A DNA stretch of 64,000 nucleotides from positions 4,958,501 to 5,022,500 of the forward strand of contig NC_092606.1 of NCBI RefSeq assembly GCF_047663525.1, in the 5' to 3' direction. This DNA comes from Anas platyrhynchos (Eukaryota > Chordata > Aves > Anseriformes > Anatidae). Positions 20,501 through 32,458 of the stretch are shown one piece after another (the stretch's first letter is position 1; each line of letters starts with the position of its first letter). Position numbers and translations under genes: made by a program. The notes beneath the pieces were generated by a model, which saw only the letters and a list, made by a program, of their open reading frames with translations, did not search any database and had not been told where the DNA came from.

Positions 20501-23500
20501 GTTTATTTCCCAGTGAAAGCTCCAGCAACATTCCTGAAGCCTCTTGCACCTTCCCATCTCTCATTCCTCTTCCTGACCGAGGTGGTATTTATAGAATTAC
20601 TGGGTTGTGAAAATAAGCCAAAGGTTTCTAAAACCTAAATCCAATTTCTGTGATGGATCTCATCAGCGCTGGTTATTGAAATGCTCTGGGAATGGAACAC
20701 GTGCGCTTTAAAAAGCGGTCTGAATGCTATGGTTAATACTTCTGCTGTATATTCTCTCCTATTTACCACTCATTTCCAGCACAGCTTAGCCTAATAGTTC
20801 CGGGCAGCTTCTTACTCGCAGCGTGTCAATTAGCCAAGCTGCAGATGAAGGACAGGAGAGGCTTCTCCGAGTGTGACAGCGTGCTATACATTTCAGCCAC
20901 TTAACATCCAGCCAAGGCAGGAGAGAATTAAGGTTTTCCATGCTCCCATCTAGCGTGCACGAGGGAAATTGCACCTAGGGTTAAATCCCAGCCGCTGTAG
21001 CGGTTCCCCTGTAGCAAAGATCGTATCGTTTGCTGGTCCTGGTTAATCAGTGGGTGCTGCAGGGCTGTGTGGCATCCCAGGGCTGACAGATTTGGGCTCC
21101 AGGTAGCTTTGTGATGCCCGTTTCTGTTTGTCCTGTTTGCTTGTCATCCCGTGCTGGAGGTTGAGCCGCTTGATTTAGGAATTACTGCCACTGAAATCAA
21201 ATGAAAGCGGTTGCTCGGCTGTTTAGGAGCCAATTAAATCGGATTTTATTCCGATGCAGCACTGCCCGTGAAAGCGCAGGAACCTCCATCTGTGGAGGAA
21301 AGTGAGATCTGGAGATGCTTGGTGGTTCTTTTATTGTAATCCACACGCTGGAGAGCTCGGCTCACCCAGTAACACCCAGGGCAGCAGCGAGTCCAGGTGT
21401 TAGAAGTTACTCTGAGGATGTCAGGAAATAAAACACGGATCCCAGTCACCCCATGTGGACCCTCAGACGTGGCTGCTGGCTGAGGACTGAATTCAGCGAG
21501 GGTGGAGGAGTTTCTCTTGTTCGCAGTGCTTTTGGGGAGTATAATTTATTTACTACCCTCTGGTAGCTTTCAGAGATGGAGCTGAGGGCTCTTTGGGGAA
21601 AGGAGGCTTTAAAGCAGTGGCTGTGGTGTCCCAAGGGATCAGCGTTCCCCTTCGGTGAGTTTCCAGTGCCAGTTTCCCCATTTCCACGGGGTGTTCATGC
21701 GGAGATGCCTCGGGGAACGGTGCCGGGAACCTGGTAGGGACGTTGTGGCAGGGGGCTGTGCTATTTTTACTGCGTGGTGGTGGCCACCGGGCTCGTTCCT
21801 GATCCCCTGACGGGGCACGGCCATGCTGGTGGTGTCAGAAAACACCCTGAGAAACCTTACGGCCCTACACTGTTAGCAATAAGGACAGCAAATGAAGAAG
21901 GAATCGGGTGCTTTTCATTACGTGTGACAATTAAAATGTGTCTCGACTGCGATGGCTCTTCCTAGGAGAAATACCACTGCCCATCCTGGGTTTATTTTCA
22001 CAATTCTCCCTATATGTGACGTCTCCTGTGGGCCGGGGAGGTGCTGGCTGTGACTGTTTCAAAATTAAAGGTCTGGTTTGCCTTCTTTTTTATTAAAAAT
22101 AAATCAGATATGATGCCGATATAATTTTATTTCTGCTAACCAGACAAGCCTGCACTCGCCGGCTCGCGGATTTGCAGCGTCTGTCTCTGTCAGGATCACA
22201 GATACGGAGGAAATGATTTATTCTGCTTTCCAGAGCTTCGATAAAACCCTACCTGGTTTTGTGCAGATGGCTCCGAGCAGATAACGCGTCGCCCAGCCAC
22301 TCGTGGAGAGCACCCAGCATTTGTACCAAATCCTCAAGGTATCGGTAACACCGAGCTGGACACTGCGTTTGTGCTGGTCTCTCCCTTCAGCTGGTGGAAT
22401 GAATCGCCAAACGCGGAGTGGATTTGTCCTGCAGCCCCCCAAACACCACAAAACACGCGCTGATCCTGCACAGCTCCCTGCTGGGAACCAGTTGTGGCAC
22501 CGGGGGCGCACCTCCAGCCACGGGCGCTCATAGGAACCCAAATTCCCCCCTGCAAACCCCAGCCACGAGGTCTGCAAGGCTCCCTGCGCTCTTGGGAATC
22601 ACACATTGATACCCAGACAGGGGCTTTGGGGTCGGGGATGGCAAATCAGTGGGGTGGCATAGGGCAGGAGCCTCGGATTTGGGGCTTTTGGGATTTTTGG
22701 GGGGGTACCTGCTGCTCTGCCCAACCTTTCCCTCAGATGCTGCAGCAGAGCACATTAAGGCAGCTTCTACCGGTGGCACTAATTCTAAATAAATGTTTAC
22801 TAAACACCATTAATGGCTTTAAAATGTTTTAGGAATACTTATTAGTCCTTCAGCCTGGCTTGGTGAAGGGAGCCCGTCTCCGTGGGGGGCTGCCATTTTA
22901 ATGCCTCCCAGCAGGAGGCCTATTGGGCTGATGCAAATGAGGTTGGGAAAAGTAGGCTAAGCCACGAAAAGTCCCAGAGATGGCGAAATTTTAAACGCTT
23001 AAGGTGACTTGTTTTTCAAATTAGTGACATTTCTACCATCGCTTAAACACGGTGCTTTATTCCCTTTCATTCTCCCACCCTCGTGCCTTGTTGCTGGCGG
23101 CCTCGGCTCCGTTTGCTCTTGCCTCTGCTCCTCAAAATGGAAGCTGTGCTCCTTTTGCTGTTTTATCCCCAGCAAGGTGCTCGGAAATACCGCCACGTGC
23201 TGCGTTTTGCTGCGTCGTTAGGAGTGCAGATAGGGACTTCTTGTTGCCGTTGCGCCGGGGTTAATTTTTTTTCTGTTCTGTTAGCATTCCTAGGGACTGA
23301 AGGTTAAACTCAGCTCCTGTAAACTCCGGGGATTTGCAGGATGCTTCCTGGCAAGGTGATTAATTTGGGCAGGCAGAAAGGGACGAGCTCGCAAACGGGC
23401 GAAGATCGGTGCTGGTGCCCAGAGGACTGGATGTCAGGAGAGAAGGCGCTGGGATTTGCCGCGGGATGATGTGTTTACGGGCTCCACCTTCCATCCAGCT

Positions 23501-25749
23501 CCTGGCTGGTAGCAACAACCCCCAAAAGTACCTGGAAATGGGGTTCTGCTCCTCCAGCCCTCGCCCCGGATGCGATGGAGAGCCACCTGCCCTGTCCTCA
23601 CATGCATGAAGGAAAAAGAAGAGCAGAAGGCAGGCAATAAACCCCCCGTGCCACTGAAACCCAGCAGCACCGGGGTGCAGCCGCCGTCCCCACCTCCTGC
23701 TGAAATAAAGGAGTCTTTCTGAAGTCTGCGGGGGATCCCAAAGCCAGCAGTGCTGTGCCCCATCCTCGTCTGCCTCTGCATCCAGCTCCTCCAGGCAGCG
23801 AGCGCGGCAGCAAAGCAACACTGGTGGCACCTTCCAGCTCACAGGTTTCATTTAATCGTCTTAATTTTTAGTAGAAAATTCATATTAAACCTGCACATCT
23901 CCAACGTGACTTTGCCTGCGTGGATGAGGATCCCCGACTCGTGTTTGCGGTGGAGAAAAGCGCCGAATCCTCCACCTTGAGCCGTAGGGCTGTCACCATC
24001 TCTGTGCCCAGCTCTGCTTTAAGCAGCACCGAGTGTGGTTTGATTTCAAATGCACGTCTCCAGGAGTCGTGCTCTGCAGCAGGAGGCTGTTTGCGTGCCG
24101 TGCTGCTCGGATAAACGTCGGGGAGCTGGGGATTTCCGCGTGGAGCAAGTGATCAGCATGGAGCTGACCCCACGGGTGTCTAGTGCGCAGTGCCCAGGAC
24201 CGAATCCCAATTTTATGAGGACTTCAGCAAATATTAGGTGAAACAATTCAGGATTTCAATTAAAAACCTATTTTCAGTTGATTTTTGCTCTAGAAACTAG
24301 TGAGGCAGAGCCAGGAGCAATGGGGCCGTAGTTTTGCTGCAGTTTATGTCCCGTAGCCTCCAAAACTAAACCCGCAGCAGGAAGGTCTGCTCTGCGAGCT
24401 GATGCTATCTTTCTCCTCCAGATAGGTTCTGGGAGAGCAAACTGCATTCCTTAGCTCCTGCAAACCCTTTTAATTGTTTTTTTTTCTCTCCCAACCTTAG
24501 CCTGATACTATCTTGTAAGTAATTGTTGCATCATACTTGCTTTGTCCTCCACTGGGAAGGGAGATAATTGCTTTCTGCTTTTTAATGGGTAGTGTTTGGG
24601 AAGCCTGCGAGCTCCGAGGTGCAGATGAGCGGTGCAGCAGCTCTCGCGACACTCGCACGTTTCTTCAAGCTTTCCTAAACCCTGATGGGCAGGGAAAAGG
24701 AGGAGAAGGGAGGCACGGCCGGGAAGAACCTACTCCAGAATCGAGCGGCAGCCATGGAGTTACTCGTAGACCCTATAAGAAAAGGAAAGCCACTGGTCGT
24801 GATGTGCCTTGTATTTGGGGACGTCTCCTCCGTGGGAATATTCAGCCAGACTCCCCTTATGAAGAAGTATTATGTGAGATCAATTATTCATAGCCAGTTT
24901 AATTCTTCTTTCTTGCATATTTAATTCTAAGAGCGTGCTGGATGTCGCAGTGATTTCCCAGAAGAAAAAAGGAAAACCATGCAGGTACAGGTATATAGTC
25001 TGAAATATGTCCGAGCTCAGCTTTGTTGGTTAATTTTGGGGCAGAACGGGGTAGTATCAGGTGTTTCTTGTGGGGAAACAATGATGCAGAATCACGATTT
25101 CGCTTAAACTTTCCAGCTGAATTCTTGACGTTGAAATAGCTGGCTTGATGTTTGCTGATGACACTGGCATTGTCGTGCTTATTTTGAGGAAAAACACTTA
25201 ATGGGAGGGAGAATGTGACTTTTACTTCCTTCTCTGAAGGGGGGAACCTTTATCAAAAACTTTGGAAGTGCCTCTCGACTCCTTTCAGAAGACGAAGGAG
25301 GGGAATAAGATTTTCACTGAGTCTTTTTCAGCCATCAGGACAGCAGTGCCAAATGCTCGCGTGATGAAGATTTTTCTTTAAAGACTGGGATAGGAGGCTG
25401 GGATAAAGACTTAGTGCTTGAGGTGAGAAAATCCCGGGGAGATGTTTCACCGTTCGCCTTCTGATTTGCGTTGTCATCCTTCTGGAGCTGCTCGAGGCTG
25501 GTGAGGCGCTGGGAGGGCAGGATTTGTGCTCCGCCGTTGACCGTAGGAGTTGAAACTTCTGAAAAATCTGTTTACAACGTGTCTGAGCTGGCAGAGAGAG
25601 GACACAGCAGAGACTGCTATCTGTTTACTGCTCGGATAAGGAGGTGGAATAGATTGCTGGCCTGTTTGTGAACTCTGCTTAATGAATGGTTGCTAGGCAA
25701 ATTGCATCTCAATCAGTTTAATCCTCGAGATGTCATTTACAGGTCTGCT

Positions 25750-25960
25750 CTTTGTGAGGCCGGGGCTGTGCTCTCGCACGCCGCGCGGGCCAGAAATTGC
25801 CAGCAAAGCAGCTTAGGGCAGCGTGCTCCAAAATGCAGCCTCCACGAGTTGCTGAGCAGCAGCCGTCGTAGGGCCGTCGCCTCGCGGCCACGCGCCGGCC
25901 GAGATGCTCGGCAACGCACGGGAGGCAGCAGCAGCAGCCCCGGCACCTCTTCGGGATCAG
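25750..25960. promoter_or_regulatory. CpG-dense patch inside FAM222B intron 1
   Basis: This stretch (for example GCACGCCGCGCGGGCC at about 25777 and GCGGCCACGCGCCGGCCGAG at about 25886) is far richer in CpG than the surrounding AT-balanced intron. It might mark an alternative promoter or a regulatory island. No TATA box or clear exon is visible. Confidence 0.3.
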
Positions 25961-28900
25961 ATCCTGACTCCTCAGCGCTGGATTGAGATGAAAGGAGATG
26001 TTGCCAAACAGGGACTGCATCGCCGCGTGGATAGGAGGTATTTCTGGTGAGTTAGCTCAGGGTCCTGTGTGATTTTGGGGTGCACACGTGGGATGTGAGG
26101 AACTCTGGTGGATAGCTGGAGGTGAGAGCTGGTAGGAGCTCTCTGGAGCTGCCTGGAGGCTGGGACCAGCCTCAGTGACCCACTGGTGATGGGGAAAGGG
26201 CACGGGACTGTTGCATAAAGTCTTCAGCTGCTGAAACCGTGGACTTTCTCCCTCCGAATCAGGAGAGAACTGACTAATTGCCCCTGCTGGTGTGCGTTAC
26301 CTCCATGCTGCAGGCTCATGGCTTAGTCCAAAGGCAAAACTTTGCTAACGCAGTTAAGCTTTAACAGCCCCTTTGTCATGAAAGATAACAAAATACGTGT
26401 TTTATTGGGTTTCCCACAACAGAGCTTAATCTCACTGCAATCAGAGCGTTGTTCTCCGCATGACTGCACCTCCCTCTCCATGGCAGTCCGTCCTCTTTAA
26501 GCTCTGCATGCCGTGGCACCGAGCGCTGTAAACGGAGGCTGGAAAAGACTGGACTTGTTGAGACATTTTGGAGGTGTTTGCGGTGGCTGCGCCTTGATAT
26601 GAAACCTCCTTTGTGCGGCAGGGTTATTAAAAGTACCAGTGAAAGCATTGCACACGAGGGCCTTGGCACTGGATGTGTGCAGCTTTTGTGTTAACTCCGA
26701 AACACGACGAAAATCTTGGGGAAAGATCGCCATAAAACGTGGGGAGCACACGCAGAATATTCCACCTCGGTCGCCAGCAGAATGAGAGCAGAGCTCTCAA
26801 GTCTTGCTGCCGATGGGAAGGGGAGTGCTGAACAGAAGACTTTGTGATCAGCGAGTGCTTCTCATGCAAATGAAGATTTTTTTTTATTTTTTTTTTTACA
26901 TGCTGCTGAATCAGGGGCTTGTGTAGCGAGCGCAGCGCAGGAGTGATAAGATCACTTTGTCATAGCTTGAAATTCTGCCCAGCGAGTCTGTCAGAGCGCT
27001 GAGACGGGCGAGAAGCACTCTTGTGACGAGGGCACGCAGCAGTAACTGATCTAATATTTGGGGCAGGGCTTTTCCTTCACGGCACGCTCTGTCCTGGGTG
27101 ATCTGCCACGTGTCGACAGCCTGCGTGTCGAAGCAGTGAGGAGCTGGGACGGGCAGGTGACCCTGCGTGGCAGCAGAGTCGTAAAAGCTCCGGTTCCTGC
27201 TGGCATCCCGGTGCTGTTCGTGCCTGCACGTTGCAGAATTTCATCTTTGCTGCAGGTCGGGAGCCACGAGCCTTGTTTGGAGGCTCTGCTGGGGATGTGC
27301 CGTGTCGCTGAGCCTTGTGCTGGCTCCGCACAGGCTCTGCCCGTTGCGTGGCTGCGTTTTCCTGCAAAGAGCACCCATCCAGGCCCACCTCTGTTGCCCT
27401 TCCCATTGTATTTATTAGCTAGCAACGTCTTCCCTGCCTCCTTTCATTCTCAGAACCAGTTTGGTTTAATGAGGACCGTGGCTGCCAACAAGCAAATGGA
27501 TGGAGGTAGTTAAACCCGGCGTCTAAATCTCCCCCTGCAGATGGGTGGCGTTCGGCATCCTGATGTGACCTTGGGAGAAGTTCCCCGGCGTGTTCCTTTC
27601 CCTCTCTATTTATCTCTCTTGCTGTGTAGCAGCTTTTCTTACAGAGCAGCATCTGAGCTATTGGAAATCTGTCCTCGCTTCTCTTCCGCTCTCCGGAGAC
27701 ATTGTCAGCATAACACCCAAGCTACGAGATTGAGGGCTGAATATTCGCACAATCAGGAGGCATTCACTCCAGGAGCAAGGTGGGAAGGAGTTTCAAGATG
27801 TAGGGCTGAGATTTTCTGTCGCTTTTCAGCCCGTGATTATGAATAGTCTTGGTGAGGAAGGTCAAAGGCTTCTCACATGAGATGCCCCAGGATGTGTGCG
27901 TGGAGCATCCGTCGGAGCACACGGCACAGGAGGCAGAAATGCACTCAGCAGCCGTCAGGTTTCAGCGCGGGGCTGTTCGTGCTTGGAGGTGTCAGCTGAA
28001 GAGCCTGGGAACAGATCTGCTGCTCAGTTCTGCGCTCCCTGATTCCTGCCCTCCTTGTCGGGACGTCCTTTCTGACCCCTGCATGTTCCTGGAGGGTTTC
28101 GGAGCGGTAGGACGCAACCTTTTTCCCTTTTTTCCTAGGTTTCTCATGCAAATTACGGTGCGGATTATTCAGCGTTTAAAATCTGGTTCATGCTGGCTTC
28201 TGAATTTCATTTAAAATAAACATCTGGAGAGCTGTTTGATCCCCTGGGCGCGACTGCTTGTCTGCCTCACGTGTTAAAATGACTCCTGCTTCATTTTTAG
28301 CGAAAGGCAAAGAGCTCGGCCGTGCTAACCCAGAGGAAACGGCTCACCTTCTGCAGCCAGTCATTCCCACAAGCACGCAGCCCACCCGGCAGGTATTTAT
28401 AACCCTTCCTCTCAGGGAGGGGGGCAGCTGCGGCCGTCTGGTTCTCCCCTGCTGCCTTTTGGGGCCTGCAAGAACCCGTGCTCTCTGGTTTGTACTCCGC
28501 AAAACCTCCTCCTCCTGTGCCCAGCGTGGATCAGAGAGGATGCTCTGGGCGAGGAGAAAGAATTACCTGCTGGGAATCCTCAGCGGGCAGCACAAAGCCT
28601 GCCTCTGGAGGATTGTCTCACACTGCTGCTACCTCGCAGTCGGATCTGGGGAGCAGAGTCCCGGAGGGAGGAGCAGGTTATTTACCCCAATAGCCGTTGC
28701 ATTGTGAGCATTTTCTCTGTGTCGTCAGGAGCTCGCTCCTCTGCTCTTCGCTGGAGACTTAAAATGTGTGCCCCTGGCGAGAGTGCTGGGTACATGCTTC
28801 CTGTGCCTTTCTTGCTTTGAAATGGGTTCCTGTTGCTCTTTGGCAGACCCTGAAGCAGCGATCTGTGGAAAGAGCGCATTCAGAGCCAGAGTGACTTTAC

Positions 28901-31900
28901 CTCTTTGTTTTCTCTCTTTATTTATGCCTCTGTGGGATCAGCTGGTCCCGCATTATGTGTGAAGTAGTTAAAATTTAGCCTGCATCTGTAGGATGTGATT
29001 TCTTTCTCCCCCCCCCTCCCAGTCCCCAGTTGCTTTGATCAAATCAAATAAAAAAGCCGCGCTTTCATTTCTGGTTCTGTAGTTTCAAAGCCAATCTCTT
29101 GACATGCTCTAGCAGTCTGGACCCGAGTCCTTTTTTTTTTTTTCCTTCCTTCATCCAAAGTCACACTGTGTCTTGTGCCTTTCTCCGTATCAGCAGTTAG
29201 GATCTGCGCTGGCTTTTATCTGAATCAAAAGACAAATGGAAGAGGGCAAGACACTGCAGGAACGGGGAGCAGGCTCACGTGTGCGATGGAAATATGTAAT
29301 CCTTCCGTGCAGGCTGCCATATGGAGGACAGACCCATTTCTGTATTGAATATTTGGAGCCTGTGCTTCCAGAAATGCGAGTGTAGAGTTTAGGCTTTGAA
29401 GGCTGGCTAATCCCCCCAGCAGCTAATACCGACATAAAACTCTGGGATGTCAAGCCTTTCCCTCTAAACGCTGTTTTTTTTTTGTTGGTGGTGGAGTTGT
29501 TTTATTTTTTTGCATGTGTCAAACATACGAAGCAACACCGAATTTGAGGAATTAGCATTCAGATGCTCCATAAGCATTTTATTTTTGTCTGTGTCCCCGT
29601 GTGGGTCAGCGCTGCGTGGCCGTGAGACACAGGAGGAGAATCCAGAGCTTCATCCAGCATCCTAAAAGCACCCTCTAAACCTCATTCCTGGAAAACCACG
29701 TCTCCACCCAGGGCCAGGATCCCAGCTAAGCCCCAGACCCTACTGAAATACCCGTTCCTCAGCACGATGAGCATCCTGGTTGGTGTCATCCCTATCGAAA
29801 TCCAAACCGTGTCTGGTGGCATTTGTGATTCTGCAGCACGCGTTGCTTTCGCAGAGCTGGAGCGCCCTGAGCAAAGCGTGCTGCTCTTTGCATTAAGGAG
29901 TCGGATTGAGCTATTCAAAGCAGGTTGATAAATTGCTTTTCATTAAGTGTCTGAGTGCCAAGGGGTTCGCTATGTGTTCCAAGACAAAAAAATACATTAA
30001 TTACAGCTTCTGCAGAGCGTTTATCAATCGCACGGTTATAAACAGTACTAATGCAGTTAATTGAAGGTAGAAAAATTTACCTTTTGGAATTCATTGACCG
30101 CAGCTAGCTTGGTTACTCCATGGTAGGGAAGAGAAATTGCCTGGAAATGAAGCAACCGTTGGGGGATTGCCTCGGTGACTTGCTGGGGTAGGCGCTCGGC
30201 CAGGCTCTCTCCCCTGCAGCCAGGTTGTGCTTACATCCAAGGGATGTTACAGCTGCAGCTGTGGCCTGTCCACGCGCTTTATTTATCACCATCTCTTTCT
30301 TTTTTCACATATAAAAAGGTAAGTGTGAAGGGGGAAGGACACGCAAACAAACCAAAGGCTCCTGCTCACCTGGAGTCAGTAAAACTTGCTGTGGGAAAAG
30401 GAATCCCTTCGAGTGTAAGCTCTTCTTGACGGTGATGTGTTCGTGGCTGCTCAGAGAAGTAGGTGAGATCACTCAGAGCTGTTCTGTGGGGCCAGCATAC
30501 AAAAATCTCTGGTTCTTGTGCCTTTGAAAATGCCTTTGCGTGCTCATGTTGCTTTCCCTGGGGCTGTTTTGAACTGTCAGCGGTGCCGCTGGCCACTTTT
30601 CATCCTTCTTGGAAAGGCACCGGGCAGCGCACGGGCTCTGGATGGTACCTCCCAAAGAGTGCATTTCTTCTCCTTTTTTCTGTAGAGTTAGGAGACGGCC
30701 TTCGAGTTCCGTGGCAGGTTGGTGAGGACGGCAGGTCTGTGTCAGTGTGAGCCATCGGGGCGGTGGCACCTTGTCTGGAAGTCGGTAGGAAAACACAGCA
30801 GCATCTGTCCATCCCCTCCGTGTGCCTCTGGTGGCGTGTGTTGGCCGCTGGTGAGTGTCGTGTGCTGGTGTGGCGGCTTCTGTTCGAGTTCCTGGAACGC
30901 TTGTCATCTCGACAGCAGGGCTGCACGACATCTCTAGCTAAAGAAGGTCTTATCTGGAGCTTGCAAACGGTCGTGGATCTATCTCCGAGCTGATTCGGCC
31001 GGGGTCCGGCAGGAAGCCCCGGCACGGTGCCGGGTTAGATGCCCATCTCCACTCCTCTATCTCCAAAATGGTCTGTGCACGCCTCTGCTTTGTCAGCGGG
31101 CTGCTGCCATTGCCCCATAGGTGGGACCCGAGCTCGGTGGCCAAACGGCTCAGCCCTGAGCCCAGCAGCTCGCAGCGTGCGTGCACGGGGCAGAAAAGCA
31201 CACGTGCATGGCCAGCAGAACCCAGAGCCCGCGTGCCACCGGCCACCGTGTCCACCCCGCACCCCGGCACCTGCTCAGCGGGTGAGTCACTGCTTTTGTT
31301 CTTAGCACCAGTTCCGTTTTGGGTTTTGCACGAAGTGCAGCTCATTCTGCCTCATCTTATTTGCAAATATTTTCTCGTTTTTCAAGCGAGTCTATTTTTA
31401 AAACGGGACTCGAAACGGCGTTTTCGATATCTTAACGCATCTGGCTTGCTCTTTGTGTGTTGCCTATAGGTGAAAATTGTTCAAAATTAGCTCTGAAAAA
31501 ATATTAAATAACCAGCTTGTACGAAACAGAGGAGGAGAGCTACCTTCCTGCTCGGGGAACTGTCAGAATCTCTAACTTCTGGTGGTATTTTTAAAGGACA
31601 AACTGTTGTTCTGTCCTGTGCAGCCGTAAGCATTTGTGCAAGTCCCCATTAAGGCTTTAATTCTGGGCTGTTACAGGGTTATTTGGAATGAGAGAAGCTA
31701 AAGATAACGGTGATCCGTGCAAGGCAGCCACTGGAGAGGGAAGTATTTCACATTTCCTTTCCCCTTCTGTGGCTGTGCTTAAGCAAAGCTTCCTTTTCAG
31801 CCAGCCCTGTGGTCCAGCGCTGGTGCAGGAGAAATCGCGAGGGAGGCGCTCTGGATGTCCTTCGTGGTAAAATAACCCCCAAAATTACACCTCCTGCTGC

Positions 31901-32371
31901 TCCCGGCCACCTGAACGCGTGGGAAAGGGCAGGGAACAGGCACAGGGCACACAACGGCGTGCTGCTGGTGGTTGTTAACAGCGTGCCCTCTGCCCTGGGA
32001 AGGGGGTCAGCCTGCAGCTGGGTTTCTTATCGCTTGAAGGCAGAAGGAAGTTGTGCACGAGAAGGGAGAAGGGCTGGTGGTGAAACCTGCCTCCGCTGGG
32101 CTGTGTGCGAGCAGCATCCTGGAGGCTGTTTGGGGCTTGCTTTGTGGGCACGTCATCGGGGCTAACCTAAATATACCCCGAAATACCCCGAAATACCGGC
32201 GTGTAGGATTCCTGGGTCTGTGCTCCCCGTTACAGCAGGGATGGTGCTCAAGCAATCGGAGGAACGTGGCTTTAGTTTGCCGTGAAGGTAACGGATGCTT
32301 TTGAGGAAGGAATGTTTCTTCGCTCCCCTTAGTACCTCGTTGAAAAACGTGGTATTTTCAGTGAAAGTTAA

Positions 32372-32458
32372 GCTTTTGGTCTTCTGAAAATAAGAATCGA
32401 AGCCTTTGCAGTGACTGGCAGGGAGCTTTTTGTCTTCTGAGAACGAGAATCGAAGCCT
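32372..32458. repeat. Local tandem duplication, period 53 bp
   Basis: Two copies of a 34-base segment (GCTTTTGGTCTTCTGAAAAT followed by AAGAATCGAAGCCT, and a diverged second copy) occupy 32372-32405 and 32425-32458 in direct orientation. They differ at a handful of bases. Confidence 0.8.
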
